NCBI GenBank assembly: GCA_038239195.1
Contig: JBBSEZ010000059.1
Location: 1 to 29,985 of the forward strand
Source: JBBSEZ01 sp038239195
GTDB lineage: Bacteria > Planctomycetota > Planctomycetia > Gemmatales > Gemmataceae
Direction: 5' to 3'
DNA: 29,985 nt
This document shows, in pieces, positions 1 to 7,520 of this stretch. The stretch's first letter is position 1; every line of letters begins with the position of its first letter. The translations under genes and the position numbers were made by a program. The notes under the pieces were generated by a model. That model was given only the letters and a program-made list of their open reading frames with translations. It made no database searches and was not told the origin of the DNA.

Positions 1-50
1 CTTGTCGTCTTCGCCTTGGGTTGGCGTCACCCCCGTGGGAAGACGACAAG
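1..50. terminator. Inverted repeat 3' of herA, possible terminator
   Basis: Bases 1-11 (CTTGTCGTCTT) and 40-50 (AAGACGACAAG) are perfect inverted arms separated by 28 nt. The hairpin begins about 20 nt beyond the herA stop codon, as a transcription terminator or an mRNA 3' end would. No T-run can be judged because the minus-strand continuation lies outside the window. It could also be the edge of a larger repeat cut by the window boundary. Confidence 0.4.
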
Positions 51-71
51 CGAGGACGCTTGTCGCCACGG

Positions 72-1976
72 TCACTCCACCAGGCGCAGCTTGCCCGGTG
101 CCGGGCCCATCGCCACGAGCAGCGGGCGCGTCATGTGGGGGAACGACACGATTGCCTGGCCCGGCGCCAGCCCCGGCAGACGCGCCCACAGCCCCTCGTC
201 GATCCCGCTCACCGTCTTGCGCAGCACGCGCACCACGCCGGGGTCGGTGATCTTGTGCAGCACGAACGAGTTGACCAGCGCCAGCAACTGGCGCGGCAGG
301 TGCTGCGGCAACTGGGACACGAACACCAGCCCCAGCCAGCGCTTGCGGCCGCGCTTGGCGATGCGCGCCACCTGCTGGAACAGGATGCTCGTCTTCTCGA
401 TGCGCTCCTCCGACAGAAACTCGTGCGCCTCCTCGATGATGACCAGCGCCCGCGGGGGAGCGTCGCCGCTCTTGCCGCGCTCGTGTTCCTGATAGATTTC
501 GTCCTGCGTGTCGTGGAGGCCGCGCAGCAGGTCGGCGATGACGATGTTGTTGATCTCCGACATCCCCGTGTCCGACAGGTCGATCACCGACACGTTGCCC
601 GGCGCGAGCAGGTCGCGGTAGGCGAGCGGTTTGGGGCCGGCGGCCTCGTCGTAGAAAACCTTGAGCCGGTTGAGCCGGGCCAGCCGCCCGATCAGGGCGC
701 GCCACGAGATGACGTGTCCGGGCGGGTTGGCGGCGTGGACGCGCTTCCGCAGGACGGCACGCGCCGCGTCGCTGCTCAGCGCGGGACTGTTCGGCCTCCA
801 GCCGTCCAGCGCCTCCTCGACCACTTTGGTGCCCGCCTTCTGCGCGGCCGGTCGATCGGCCCGCGCCAGGCACGCGCCAACCACGTCCATGAGCAGCGAC
901 AGCGTCAGGCGCGGGTAGCCGCGCTCGAACTCGTCGAGCTCGAGGGCGAACCGCTCCTGCTCTGGGTTGCCCTTGATGGGGAAGATGCTCAGCTCGCGCA
1001 GCACCTCCTTGGCGATGTCGTAGGCCTTGAGGAAGCGCTCCTGTTGCGCCTCGGACAGGCCCAAAATCTCCATCACGGCGTACGGCGACAGCCGGGCGAA
1101 CTGGAGACTGAACGGCCTGACGTGCGGGTGGTCGGGGTTGGCGGTGTCGCGGCCGACGAGGTGGTAGAGCGTCATCCGTTCCGCCGGGACGCCCGCGGGG
1201 GCGAGCCCGTGCTCGCGCAGCGCGGCTCGCATGCGCGGGTCGTCGTTGGGCTCATGCAGATGGGCGTACTCGCCCTCGACGTCGAGGAGGACGACGGCCA
1301 TGCCCGCGGCCTGCGCCTGGTAGATCAGCCCCGCGACGGTGGTGGACTTGCCGCCGCCCGTCGTGCCCAGGATCGCCGTGTGGCGCGGCAGCACCGCCTT
1401 GGACGTGGACGGCACGCCCACGGTGAGGGCGTCGTGGCCGACGGCGAGGCCGAGCCGGATGTCGCCGACCGCCTTGAGCACGGCGGCAGACTCCTGGGCG
1501 TCGAGCCGGAAGGCGGGGCTATGGGGCAGCGGCCGCAGGCGCGGCGGCGCCAGCGAGCCATCGGCGAGTTGTTCGCCGAGGATCGTCACCTGGACGCGTC
1601 CGTGATAGGAGGGCAGGTAGGCCCCGCTGCCGCGCGTCGCCACCGCGACGAGCACCGGCGAGTCGGCGCGCAGGCTGTCGGGCTCGGCGAAGGGGCCGGC
1701 GGTCACCACGCCGAGGTACTTGCGCCCGTCGGATCGGCTTTCGATGCGCAACAGGGCCTGGGCGGGCGCCTCCTGGGCCTTGTCCCGGGCAAGCAGGACG
1801 GTGAGGGTGGTGTCCTCGCTGCGGGGCTGGTCGAACATGGTCACGCCGATGGCCCCGCGTGGGGCATCGAGGGGCGGACTGGCCTTCAGGGCGGCCTCGA
1901 TGTCGGCGTCCAGGCGCGCTTTGAGGTCGTTGGCGGCGGGGGCGCCCAGCGGGATGGGGGCGGTCTTCGGCATCAT
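72..1976 (-). CDS. herA: HerA-family hexameric DNA translocase/ATPase
   Basis: A 634-residue protein of the HerA/FtsK class (DUF87/HerA_C type). In characterised archaeal systems HerA forms a ring that drives DNA through the NurA nuclease during double-strand-break end processing, and bacterial pairs have been tied to phage defence. Visible here are an N-terminal beta-rich HAS-barrel-like region (about 40-160), Walker A GTTGGGKS at 204-211, an LLDVEGEY segment at 230-237, Walker B LVIIEEAH at 511-518, the KRGRKRW basic motif at 541-547 and the SQLPQ sensor-like motif at 554-558. The length fits the family. The gene is last in a five-gene operon. Its ATG overlaps the nurA stop (ATGA), and a second ATG follows immediately (start 1973, better spaced from AAAGGAG). 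Family assignment is strong. The role, repair or defence, is inferred from context. Confidence 0.9.
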   Translation of the reverse strand: MMPKTAPIPLGAPAANDLKARLDADIEAALKASPPLDAPRGAIGVTMFDQPRSEDTTLTVLLARDKAQEAPAQALLRIESRSDGRKYLGVVTAGPFAEPDSLRADSPVLVAVATRGSGAYLPSYHGRVQVTILGEQLADGSLAPPRLRPLPHSPAFRLDAQESAAVLKAVGDIRLGLAVGHDALTVGVPSTSKAVLPRHTAILGTTGGGKSTTVAGLIYQAQAAGMAVVLLDVEGEYAHLHEPNDDPRMRAALREHGLAPAGVPAERMTLYHLVGRDTANPDHPHVRPFSLQFARLSPYAVMEILGLSEAQQERFLKAYDIAKEVLRELSIFPIKGNPEQERFALELDEFERGYPRLTLSLLMDVVGACLARADRPAAQKAGTKVVEEALDGWRPNSPALSSDAARAVLRKRVHAANPPGHVISWRALIGRLARLNRLKVFYDEAAGPKPLAYRDLLAPGNVSVIDLSDTGMSEINNIVIADLLRGLHDTQDEIYQEHERGKSGDAPPRALVIIEEAHEFLSEERIEKTSILFQQVARIAKRGRKRWLGLVFVSQLPQHLPRQLLALVNSFVLHKITDPGVVRVLRKTVSGIDEGLWARLPGLAPGQAIVSFPHMTRPLLVAMGPAPGKLRLVE

Positions 1977-3250
1977 CGGCTCCTTTCTCGGGTGGCTCGT
2001 TCGCTGGCGTAGCGGAACGGGGCGTCGGCGGCGGCGTAGGCGGCGGCCGCCATCTGGTTGAGGCTCGCGCCGCCGTAGACGGAGCGGCAGTGCTGGTCGG
2101 CCAGGTCGATCAGCAGAGGAAAGCCGCGCTGGTCCTGAAACATGCTGTCGGCCAGGGCGATGCGCGCGGCCACGTCGGCGTGATCGACGTGAGCGTAGAA
2201 GAGTTGCGGCGGCGCCCACAGGGTCGCGCGGTAGACGCCGACCACGACACGGGACGCGACCTCGTCGCGGAAGCGCAAGAGCCACTGGGTGGGAGGGAGC
2301 TCGACGCCATCCCACTTCGCATCGACCGTCACCCGCGCGCGGAACGTGAGGTCGTCCAGCACGTCGCACAGGCGCTCCTCCAGGGTCGAGACGATGGCGT
2401 ACTCCAGCGGGCGGAGCGCGTTGCCGATGGTCAGGAAGAGGCGGTCGGTCGGCGCGCTGGCGACGAAGACGAACTTCTGATGGCCGAGCACCAGGTCGCG
2501 GATGATCTTGACCGACTCGATCATCAGGTCGGGGCTACCGCCGCCGTTGAGCAGTTCGAGCGGGGCGGGGCTGCCGTGGCCCATGCGCCAGATGGCCCGG
2601 GAGTGTTGGAGCAGCACGGCCCGCTCGGCGTAGGACATGATGGCGCGCCGGGCGAGTTGCGAAAGCACGTCGCGCGCCGTCGCATGGTCGAGGCCACCCC
2701 GCCGGTCGCGCCGGCGCAGGGCTGCCAGGGCGTCCTTCACGGGGTCGCCGTTGCTCAGCCGCAGGTCGTGCCGGAAGAGGCGATGGCCCCACGTCCCGCA
2801 GTCGCCCTGGTACGACACCAGGCTGACGCCGATCTGGTGGATCGTCAGCGCCAGCGTATCGTGGACGTTGCTGTTGCCGTCGCAGGCCTCGACCCCGCCT
2901 GTGAACAATAACCCGCGGTGGATCGCTTCGAGCTCGGCCACCGGGACCGCGTAGCGGCCTGCCCCTTTCGGGGCGCCGGGGGCCCACGCCAGCGTGGGGT
3001 GGACCTCCTCCCGGACCCGCTCCGTCAACTCGTCTTCCCAGCGCACCGCGCAGGCCACTTCCGCCTCGATGCGGCGATATTCTTCGTCCAGCTGAGCCCC
3101 GGCCCGCCAGTTCTCGACGTTCAACGTCTCGCGGAGGTGCTCGCCGAAACCGGCGCGGTAGTCCTCCGCCGAGACGCCCTCGGGAAACAACGGAGGCAGC
3201 CCCTCGACCTCGAAGGGGGGACCAACGCCATTCGTCTCGTCGTGGGCCAT
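1973..3250 (-). CDS. nurA: NurA-domain nuclease, HerA partner
   Basis: A 425-residue protein with NurA-like organisation. An N-terminal helical region is followed by a hydrophobic strand ending in an acidic DGN triplet at 124-126, where NurA proteins carry the metal-binding DGS motif, then an IGVSLVSY strand (140-147). A central helical part and a KFVFVAS strand (259-265) precede a C-terminal FPLLIDLADQH segment resembling the NurA ending in which a GYP-type motif leads into an Ala-rich helix. NurA is a manganese-dependent 5'-3' nuclease acting with HerA. The strongest support is the direct overlap with herA by 4 nt. A GGGGGAGGAG ribosome site sits 6 nt before the ATG. It is diverged from textbook NurA: the usual second acidic DG motif is replaced by ELLNGGG (232-238). 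Catalytic competence is therefore inferred rather than seen. Confidence 0.72.
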   Translation of the reverse strand: MAHDETNGVGPPFEVEGLPPLFPEGVSAEDYRAGFGEHLRETLNVENWRAGAQLDEEYRRIEAEVACAVRWEDELTERVREEVHPTLAWAPGAPKGAGRYAVPVAELEAIHRGLLFTGGVEACDGNSNVHDTLALTIHQIGVSLVSYQGDCGTWGHRLFRHDLRLSNGDPVKDALAALRRRDRRGGLDHATARDVLSQLARRAIMSYAERAVLLQHSRAIWRMGHGSPAPLELLNGGGSPDLMIESVKIIRDLVLGHQKFVFVASAPTDRLFLTIGNALRPLEYAIVSTLEERLCDVLDDLTFRARVTVDAKWDGVELPPTQWLLRFRDEVASRVVVGVYRATLWAPPQLFYAHVDHADVAARIALADSMFQDQRGFPLLIDLADQHCRSVYGGASLNQMAAAAYAAADAPFRYASERATRERSR

Positions 3251-3304
3251 GACCAGCTCCTCCCCCAGTAGTTCCCCTCGGGAGGGCCAAAGTTCGACGT
3301 CAGC

Positions 3305-4036
3305 TCACAATTTTTTCGCCATCCACAACCGCGCCAGCAAAGGCGACGGCCGAGGCGGCGCCGGGAGCAACGCGCGCGCGTAGGCGCCGGCCTGGGCCGT
3401 GGGCAGCCCGCAGACGTCGCGCAAGCGCGCGGCCAGGTCGGCCGCCCTCGCCGGTGGATCGGCGAGCATGCTATCGGCCGGGGCCAACAACTCATAAGCG
3501 AGCCGGTCCGCGGCGCGCTCGGACTCGCCCTCGTGCCCGACGGCGAGCCCCTCGACGTCGCGCGCCAGAAGATGCACGTGGCAACCGACCGACACTCGCC
3601 CCAGCAGCGCGTGCAAGCGCTCGCCCTCCGTGGGCGGACGGAGCCCGTCGAACACCTCGCGCACCGCGGGCCCCAGTCGCTTCTCGGCGCGCCGGCGCGG
3701 CCACCAGTAATCGCGCAGGAAGTGGGCCAACTCGTGCGCCAGCGAGAACCGGCGCTCGGCAGGATTGTCGTTCTCCTCGACGAAGAGGAAGTGGGCCCCG
3801 CCCCAGCACACCAGGCACGCGCGCAGGGGGCGGTCCAACTCGTCCAGGGGGCAATCGTGGCCCTGTTTCCGCAACCAGCCAAGCACGTCGCCGACGCTGA
3901 GCCCCGGGCGGTCCACGATGCTGATGGCCAGCGCCCGTTGGATCGGCCGGCGCAGGTCGCGCGGGAACGGCCCCGGCCCGCCCGCCAGGGCCCAGAAGGC
4001 CGACGCCAGTTCCGTCACCCACAGGGGCGCACTCAC
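3305..4036 (-). CDS. ImmA/IrrE-type zinc metallopeptidase
   Basis: A 243-residue protein with the gluzincin signature of ImmA/IrrE peptidases: FSLAHELAHFL with HExxH at 101-105, and a downstream ESERAADRLAYELLAP segment in which Glu173 fits the third zinc ligand (E-x-x-A-[ND]-x-[FL]-A). In known systems such peptidases cut a repressor: Deinococcus IrrE cleaves DdrO after DNA damage, and ImmA cleaves ImmR on ICEBs1. I chose the GTG start because GTGA overlaps the stop of the upstream HTH-like gene. The longer upstream frame is Arg/Ala-rich shadow sequence. The gene lies between the regulator and the nuclease/helicase pair with a 54-nt gap to nurA, which suggests it controls or responds to that pair. 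The substrate is unknown; the small HTH-like neighbour is the natural candidate. Confidence 0.85.
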   Translation of the reverse strand: MSAPLWVTELASAFWALAGGPGPFPRDLRRPIQRALAISIVDRPGLSVGDVLGWLRKQGHDCPLDELDRPLRACLVCWGGAHFLFVEENDNPAERRFSLAHELAHFLRDYWWPRRRAEKRLGPAVREVFDGLRPPTEGERLHALLGRVSVGCHVHLLARDVEGLAVGHEGESERAADRLAYELLAPADSMLADPPARAADLAARLRDVCGLPTAQAGAYARALLPAPPRPSPLLARLWMAKKL

Positions 4037-4395
4037 GGCCTGTCCTCGCGCGGGGGCTCGGCGTCGCGCGCCGCCATCAGAAACCCATGGGCAGCGGGGG
4101 CCACCGCCTGAAGGCGGAGCAGCGCCTGCCCGCGCCGCACGACTGAGAGCAATCGGTCCGCATCGACGCCGAAGCGATCGCCAATTTCGTCGAGGTCCTG
4201 CCCGAGCTCGGGCGCGGCCTCGCGCGGCGCCCGACACAGGCGCAGCAGGGCCAGCACGCGGGGCGCGCAGCCTAGCGCCCTCGCCAGGCCCGCCTCATCC
4301 AGGGACTCGCTGTCGGCGTAGGCGAGCAACACGCGCCCCAGGAAAAACGGGCTCGCGTCCACGCGCACGGCCAGCGCCTCAAGCGGATCGCTCAC
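4033..4395 (-). CDS. Small HTH-like protein upstream of ImmA/IrrE peptidase
   Basis: A 120-residue protein with no family I can name. The stretch LDEAGLARALGCAPRVLALLRLC (about 32-54) has the periodicity of a helix-turn-helix (LARALGC, turn, PRVLALLRL). A second helical segment (LDEIGDRFGVDADRLLSVVRRGQALL, about 68-93) could be a second helix-turn-helix or a dimerisation element. Its start lies inside the end of the sigma-factor gene (17-nt overlap) and its stop overlaps the peptidase start, so the three are probably translated together. By analogy with ImmR/ImmA and DdrO/IrrE pairs, it may be the DNA-binding protein controlled by the peptidase. That role is inference. The overlaps and composition support a real gene. 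Confidence 0.75.
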   Translation of the reverse strand: MSDPLEALAVRVDASPFFLGRVLLAYADSESLDEAGLARALGCAPRVLALLRLCRAPREAAPELGQDLDEIGDRFGVDADRLLSVVRRGQALLRLQAVAPAAHGFLMAARDAEPPREDRP

Positions 4396-4978
4396 GTAGC
4401 CCTCCCGCGCGCCGGGCGCGCTTCTTGATGCGGTCCTTCGCCCGCTTCACCTCCCCGAACTGCTCCGCGGGCGAGAGGTTGCTCAGTTCCAGGACCGCCG
4501 CGAATGCTTCCGTCCGCCGCTCGCCCTCGGCGATGAGCTCCAGCACGCGCCGCTCCTTCTCGTCGAGCCCTTGCAGGGCCGGGATCGGTTCGATGGGGGC
4601 CGCGTCCTCTCTCCCAAGATACTTCCCCGCCTGGGGCGAATCTTCGACAATCGCCAAAGATATTCGCAGCCGATGGTGTCGCCGTTCCGAGCGCTCGGCG
4701 TTGCTCAGGTCGCACCGCGCCGACATGCGGAGATAAGTAGCCAGGCCTCCGCGCTCGGGGCGATACGACCACGGCACCTGCGCCAACTTCAGCAGAGCAT
4801 CCTCGGCCGCTTGCGTGCGCAAGTGAGGGTCGGCTCTCGGCTCGACGCGCTCCAGCCAGGCCAGCAGATACGGCAGATAGGCCGCGCAAAGCTCCGCCGT
4901 CGCCGTCCGGCTGCCGGCGCATAGCCGCCTGTGGACGTCGAGCCCCTGTTCGGCTGAGGGTGGCGAGGAGAGGTTCAT
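4379..4978 (-). CDS. Sigma-70 family (ECF-like) RNA polymerase sigma factor
   Basis: A 199-residue protein that reads as a minimal two-domain sigma factor. Region 2 spans about 28-105: AELCAAYLPYLLAWLER, then AAEDALLKLAQVPWSYRPERGGLATYLRMSAR, matching the helix with a W-x-Y-x-P-x-R-G-x-x-x-x-Y-L pattern seen in sigma region 2. A linker is followed by a region-4-like helical block (about 135-190, LDEKERRVLELIAEG through AKDRIKKRARR). No anti-sigma gene adjoins it. It is the first gene of the operon leading to the peptidase, NurA and HerA. The simplest reading is a dedicated or autoregulating transcription factor for them. Upstream lies a nested inverted repeat. No strong ribosome site precedes the ATG, so an alternative start is possible. 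Confidence 0.8.
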   Translation of the reverse strand: MNLSSPPSAEQGLDVHRRLCAGSRTATAELCAAYLPYLLAWLERVEPRADPHLRTQAAEDALLKLAQVPWSYRPERGGLATYLRMSARCDLSNAERSERRHHRLRISLAIVEDSPQAGKYLGREDAAPIEPIPALQGLDEKERRVLELIAEGERRTEAFAAVLELSNLSPAEQFGEVKRAKDRIKKRARRAGGLRERSA

Positions 4979-4987
4979 GGGGAAAGC

Positions 4988-5025
4988 CCATCTGAGAACG
5001 AAGACCTGTTCTCGCGTTCAGATGG
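4988..5025. promoter_or_regulatory. Nested inverted repeat upstream of sigma-peptidase-NurA-HerA operon
   Basis: Outer arms CCATCTGA (4988-4995) and TCAGATGG (5018-5025) are perfectly complementary. Inside, GAGAAC (4994-4999) and GTTCTC (5008-5013) form a second perfect dyad with an 8-nt spacer. The element ends 9 nt before the sigma-factor ATG, so it lies in the 5' leader or core promoter of the operon. Position and symmetry suggest an operator or leader hairpin. The GAAC/GTTC half-sites resemble LexA-type half-sites, but the spacing is not that of the classical GAAC-N4-GTTC box. It overlaps the end of the GH10 remnant. Confidence 0.5.
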
Positions 5026-5610
5026 CTGTCATCCTAATGTACGCACGGCCAGTGTTGCAAGCCCATCCGTGCGGAAAGGAGTTGCTGGCAGACGCGAAAC
5101 CTATGCGCCGCAAAGAAAACAGGGCGACCTCCGTCTGTTCCCCGACGCGGTAACCGCCATGAAAGCCGCGGAAACGAAACAGCCCCGCCTCGTCGGTCGC
5201 TCCGCTCGCCCGCGTGTGCCAGAGGACGTCGATCAGCTTCTGCAAGTACCGAAAGGCAGGCGTGGGGGAGAGGTCGAGCCTCAGCAATCCGCCTCGGGCG
5301 CGCTTCTCCCCTTCCCAGAGCTCGTGCCAGAAAATGCCCCGGACGGCGGGGTGAGCAAAACAGAGCGCGTACAGCTCGGCCAGGCGGCGGGCGCTGTCTC
5401 CTTCGTGCAAGTCGGTCGTCCCGATGGTTTGACCGCAGACGTGGACGTCGAGCGGCGACCCGTCCAGCGCGAGTTGGTCCAGCCGGAGACGCAGGGCCCC
5501 CAGCGGGGCGCGGTCTGGAACGTCCACCCGGACCGAGCCCACAGAGGGCCCCTGCTCGGTTGGTTCGAGGTGGTTGAATGCCTCCCCGAGGCGAGGACGT
5601 TCAGCAGGTC
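5018..5610 (-). pseudogene. Remnant of a GH10 (endo-beta-1,4-xylanase-like) C-terminal region
   Basis: The reading frame from about 5610 to 5018 contains a recognisable GH10 C-terminal pattern: LDGSPLDV, then FAHPAVRGIFWHELWEG, GLLRLDLSPTPAFRYLQKLIDVLW and FRFRGFHGGYRV. These correspond to the last strands and the GFxGxY ending of xylanase-type barrels. The N-terminal two thirds of the domain are absent. The catalytic Glu expected after the PLDV strand (usual ITE motif) is not present, the segment reading HVCGQT. Upstream the frame joins the ferritin-like remnant through a one-base shift near 5609, where one additional G would join the frames as LASGEAFNHLEPTEQ. I read this as a decayed fragment. 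A short unrelated protein starting at 5542 cannot be excluded. Confidence 0.65.
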
Positions 5611-5652
5611 TTTGAGGGAAGAGCCGGTGGGAGACTTGCCGTCTTTGAGGCT

Positions 5653-5955
5653 GTCGGGCAGGTAGGCGTCGGGGCAGCCGGCCACGTCGGCGAAGCCGCG
5701 GATGTCGCGCGGCAGTTCCCCGCCCAGTTCGTAGATCCGCGGCACGAGCGCCTCGAAGTGGTTGCGGTCCTCGATGCGAGCGTCCTCGATGATCTCCTTC
5801 ATCCCCTCCCCTTCCATCCCGATGGCGGCGACGCGCAGGATGGTGTAGTAGTAGAAGGTGGTGAACTCGGCACCGGCGGCCGCGATCAGCTTCTTGAGCA
5901 GTTAGTCGATGTTGATCCCCGCCTTCTCGACAACCTCTCTGGCCACTTTACCCAT
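5653..5955 (-). pseudogene. Dps-like ferritin, broken by in-frame TAA and truncated
   Basis: From an ATG at 5955 with a strong AAGGAG site 9 nt upstream, the frame reads MGKVAREVVEKAGINID and then meets TAA at 5902-5904 (codon 18), where Glu (GAA) would be expected. Beyond it the same frame continues with ferritin-like sequence: LIAAAGAEFTTFYYYTILR, then IIEDARIEDRNHFEALVPRIYEL, carrying the E...E-x-x-x-x-x-D-x-x-H type metal ligands of the first half of a Dps-like four-helix bundle, followed by ELPRDIRGFADVAGCPDAYLPD. The second pair of helices is missing because the frame runs into unrelated sequence leading to the GH10 remnant. Such proteins store iron and protect DNA from peroxide. This copy cannot make a complete subunit. 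Confidence 0.75.
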
Positions 5956-6039
5956 CGTTGCTTTCTCCTTGATAGAACGCATCGCCTTTGCGGACCGGGC
6001 ACGAACCTTCCCCTCTGTATCCTAGTGACGACGGGGCGC

Positions 6040-6546
6040 CTAGTTCCAGGGCCCGCGGCCAGCCTGGAATCGGCTGGCCTCGACGCTCTGGACGAGGGCT
6101 TCCACGCTTGCATCGAACGGAAAACAACTCACCGCCATTTGCCGGACGATCCCGTGCGAGTCGATGAGGAACTGGCCCCATAACATCTTCCCATCCGCCT
6201 GGAGCAGATCGTACAACCAGGCGACGCGGTCGTCGCTATCGACGATCAGGGGAAAGGCCAGGTTGCCCGGCCCTCCCTCGCGGCTGGGGCGATTGGCCCA
6301 CGTCAGGACTTCCTTTACCCGATCGCGGCAGACGACGGCCAACTTGGCGGGCAGGCCCCTGAGTTGCTCCACGGCGTTGCTCAGCGCGATCAGGTGCTCG
6401 CGCGAATGGGTGGCACGCGCAAGGGAATCGAACAGGAGAACGAGGCGCTTGTTCTCGTGGACCTGGTGCCAACGGCACTGCACCAGGTTGCCCTTGACCA
6501 CGGTCTGACAATCGAACCTGGGCGCGGAGAGCCCCACCCTGACCAT
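6040..6546 (-). CDS. Peroxiredoxin-like (AhpC/TSA fold) protein without peroxidatic Cys
   Basis: A 168-residue protein with thioredoxin-fold peroxiredoxin layout: MVRVGLSAPRF opening, a LVLLFD strand (35-40), a helix HLIALSNAVEQL (51-62), a LAVVCRD strand (69-75), FPLIVDSDDRVAWLYDLL (99-115) and the WGQFLIDSHGIVRQMAV strand pair (123-139). Aligning HSREHLIALS (47-56) with the classical VCPTEIIAFS stretch puts Ser48 at the peroxidatic cysteine position. The conserved Arg of the IVR motif (135) remains. A peroxidase role is therefore doubtful, and a regulatory or binding role, or a different chemistry, is possible. I chose the internal ATG at 6546 over 6573 because GGTGG lies 7 nt upstream. It is preceded by a clear promoter and lies next to the ferritin-like remnant. 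Confidence 0.75.
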   Translation of the reverse strand: MVRVGLSAPRFDCQTVVKGNLVQCRWHQVHENKRLVLLFDSLARATHSREHLIALSNAVEQLRGLPAKLAVVCRDRVKEVLTWANRPSREGGPGNLAFPLIVDSDDRVAWLYDLLQADGKMLWGQFLIDSHGIVRQMAVSCFPFDASVEALVQSVEASRFQAGRGPWN

Positions 6547-6671
6547 GACGTTTCCACCCCTCTGGAACGGCACGCGGCCCTGCGACGGGAGAGACGGCGA
6601 CTCTGTGGAGAGACAGGCGACCGAACGCGCAGTGGAACGACCGACGGCTCATTCCAGACCATCCGGCGGCG

Positions 6672-6700
6672 ATTGTCTAGCGCCGACGAAGGCTTGTCAA
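6672..6700 (-). promoter_or_regulatory. Sigma-70-type promoter for the peroxiredoxin-like gene
   Basis: On the minus strand TTGACA (6695-6700) is followed after exactly 17 nt by GACAAT (6672-6677). This gives a perfect -35 and a 4/6 -10 box. The predicted transcript would start near 6665 and leave a leader of about 120 nt before the peroxiredoxin-like ATG at 6546. Confidence 0.55.
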
Positions 6701-6742
6701 AGGGAAAATGAACGGATTCCTTGCCCGCGAGCACGATTGCAT

Positions 6743-7519
6743 TCAAGGGCCCGCCTTGGGCGCCGTTTGTCCCTGGATTCGTTGGGCCAACTCCTCGAGC
6801 TCCTCGCCGTTGAGGTCGGACGCGGCCCAGTACCTCATGCCACCCCCCGACCAGTGGACCAGATGATCGCCCTGCAACGTCCTCGGGCCGCCCCCCCAGG
6901 TCCCGCCTGCCTCGGAAGGCCAGACGAACAGGTTGATCACGTGCTGCCGCTTCCGGTAGACCAGCGCCGCGACCGGCCGATCGCTCAGGTAGTCGAGGCG
7001 CCCGCCCACCAGAACGAAGCCGTGGGGGGCCCGGTCGTGTGCGGGTGGGGCGAAGTCGAGCTTGCCCCGGAACCACGGCCTCACCGTATGCCGGTCGGAA
7101 GACGGCACGTCCAGGAGATGATCCGCCATCAGCGAGCGCACGTGACTGGAGACGACTTCGCGGGCCAGGCGCTCCTCCCGAGGCGAGGGCAACGACAGCC
7201 AGAAGGCGCCCCCGGCCGCCAGTGACGGCAGGGCCAGGCACGCGGCCGCGGTCAGCCAGCGCCGGGCCAGGAGCCGTCGGGGGGCCGCGGCCTGACCGGC
7301 CTGGCGCACGGCCGCGCGGATGCTCTCCTGGAGGCCGTGCGGAGGCGCATGGCGAACGCCCTCCGCGGTCAGGGCTTCGCGCAGGGCCCGCAGCCCGCCG
7401 CACGCCTGCCCGCAGGACGCACACTATCGCAGGTGCCCTTCGACCTCCAGGCCGCGGACGAAGTCGAGCTCCCCGTCCGCGTAGCCGTGCAGGAGCTTCC
7501 GAACGTCGGCGCAATTCAT
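6743..7519 (-). pseudogene. Membrane anti-sigma factor interrupted by in-frame TAG
   Basis: From ATG 7519, one base after the sigma-factor stop, the frame reads MNCADVRKLLHGYADGEL, FVRGLEVEGHLR, then TAG, then CASCGQACGGLRALREAL. This is the HxxxCxxC zinc-binding anti-sigma pattern with the residue between HLR and CASC (expected GAG, Glu) changed to TAG. The frame then stays open to 6743, through a single membrane helix (WLTAAACLALPSLAAGGAFWL) and a C-terminal extracytoplasmic domain. An internal restart at about 7309 would give a 188-residue protein with the membrane helix but no zinc finger, unable to bind sigma in the usual way. The gene is paired with the broken ECF sigma gene. The alternatives are a sequencing error or stop readthrough. 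Confidence 0.75.
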
Positions 7520-7520
7520 C

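Noticed and set aside
21..2012. A 663-codon plus-strand frame opposite herA
   Set aside because: Arg/His/Gln-rich reverse-complement reading of a gene with clear Walker motifs; no domain of its own.
4994..5013. A LexA/SOS box upstream of the sigma-HerA operon
   Set aside because: The half-sites GAAC and GTTC are present but separated by more than the 4 nt of the classical Gram-positive box, so only a generic dyad is claimed.
5281..5817. A 178-codon protein starting MEGEGMKEII
   Set aside because: Its first 55 codons are the middle of the ferritin-like remnant, and the rest is out-of-frame reading of the GH10 remnant. There is no ribosome site at this ATG.
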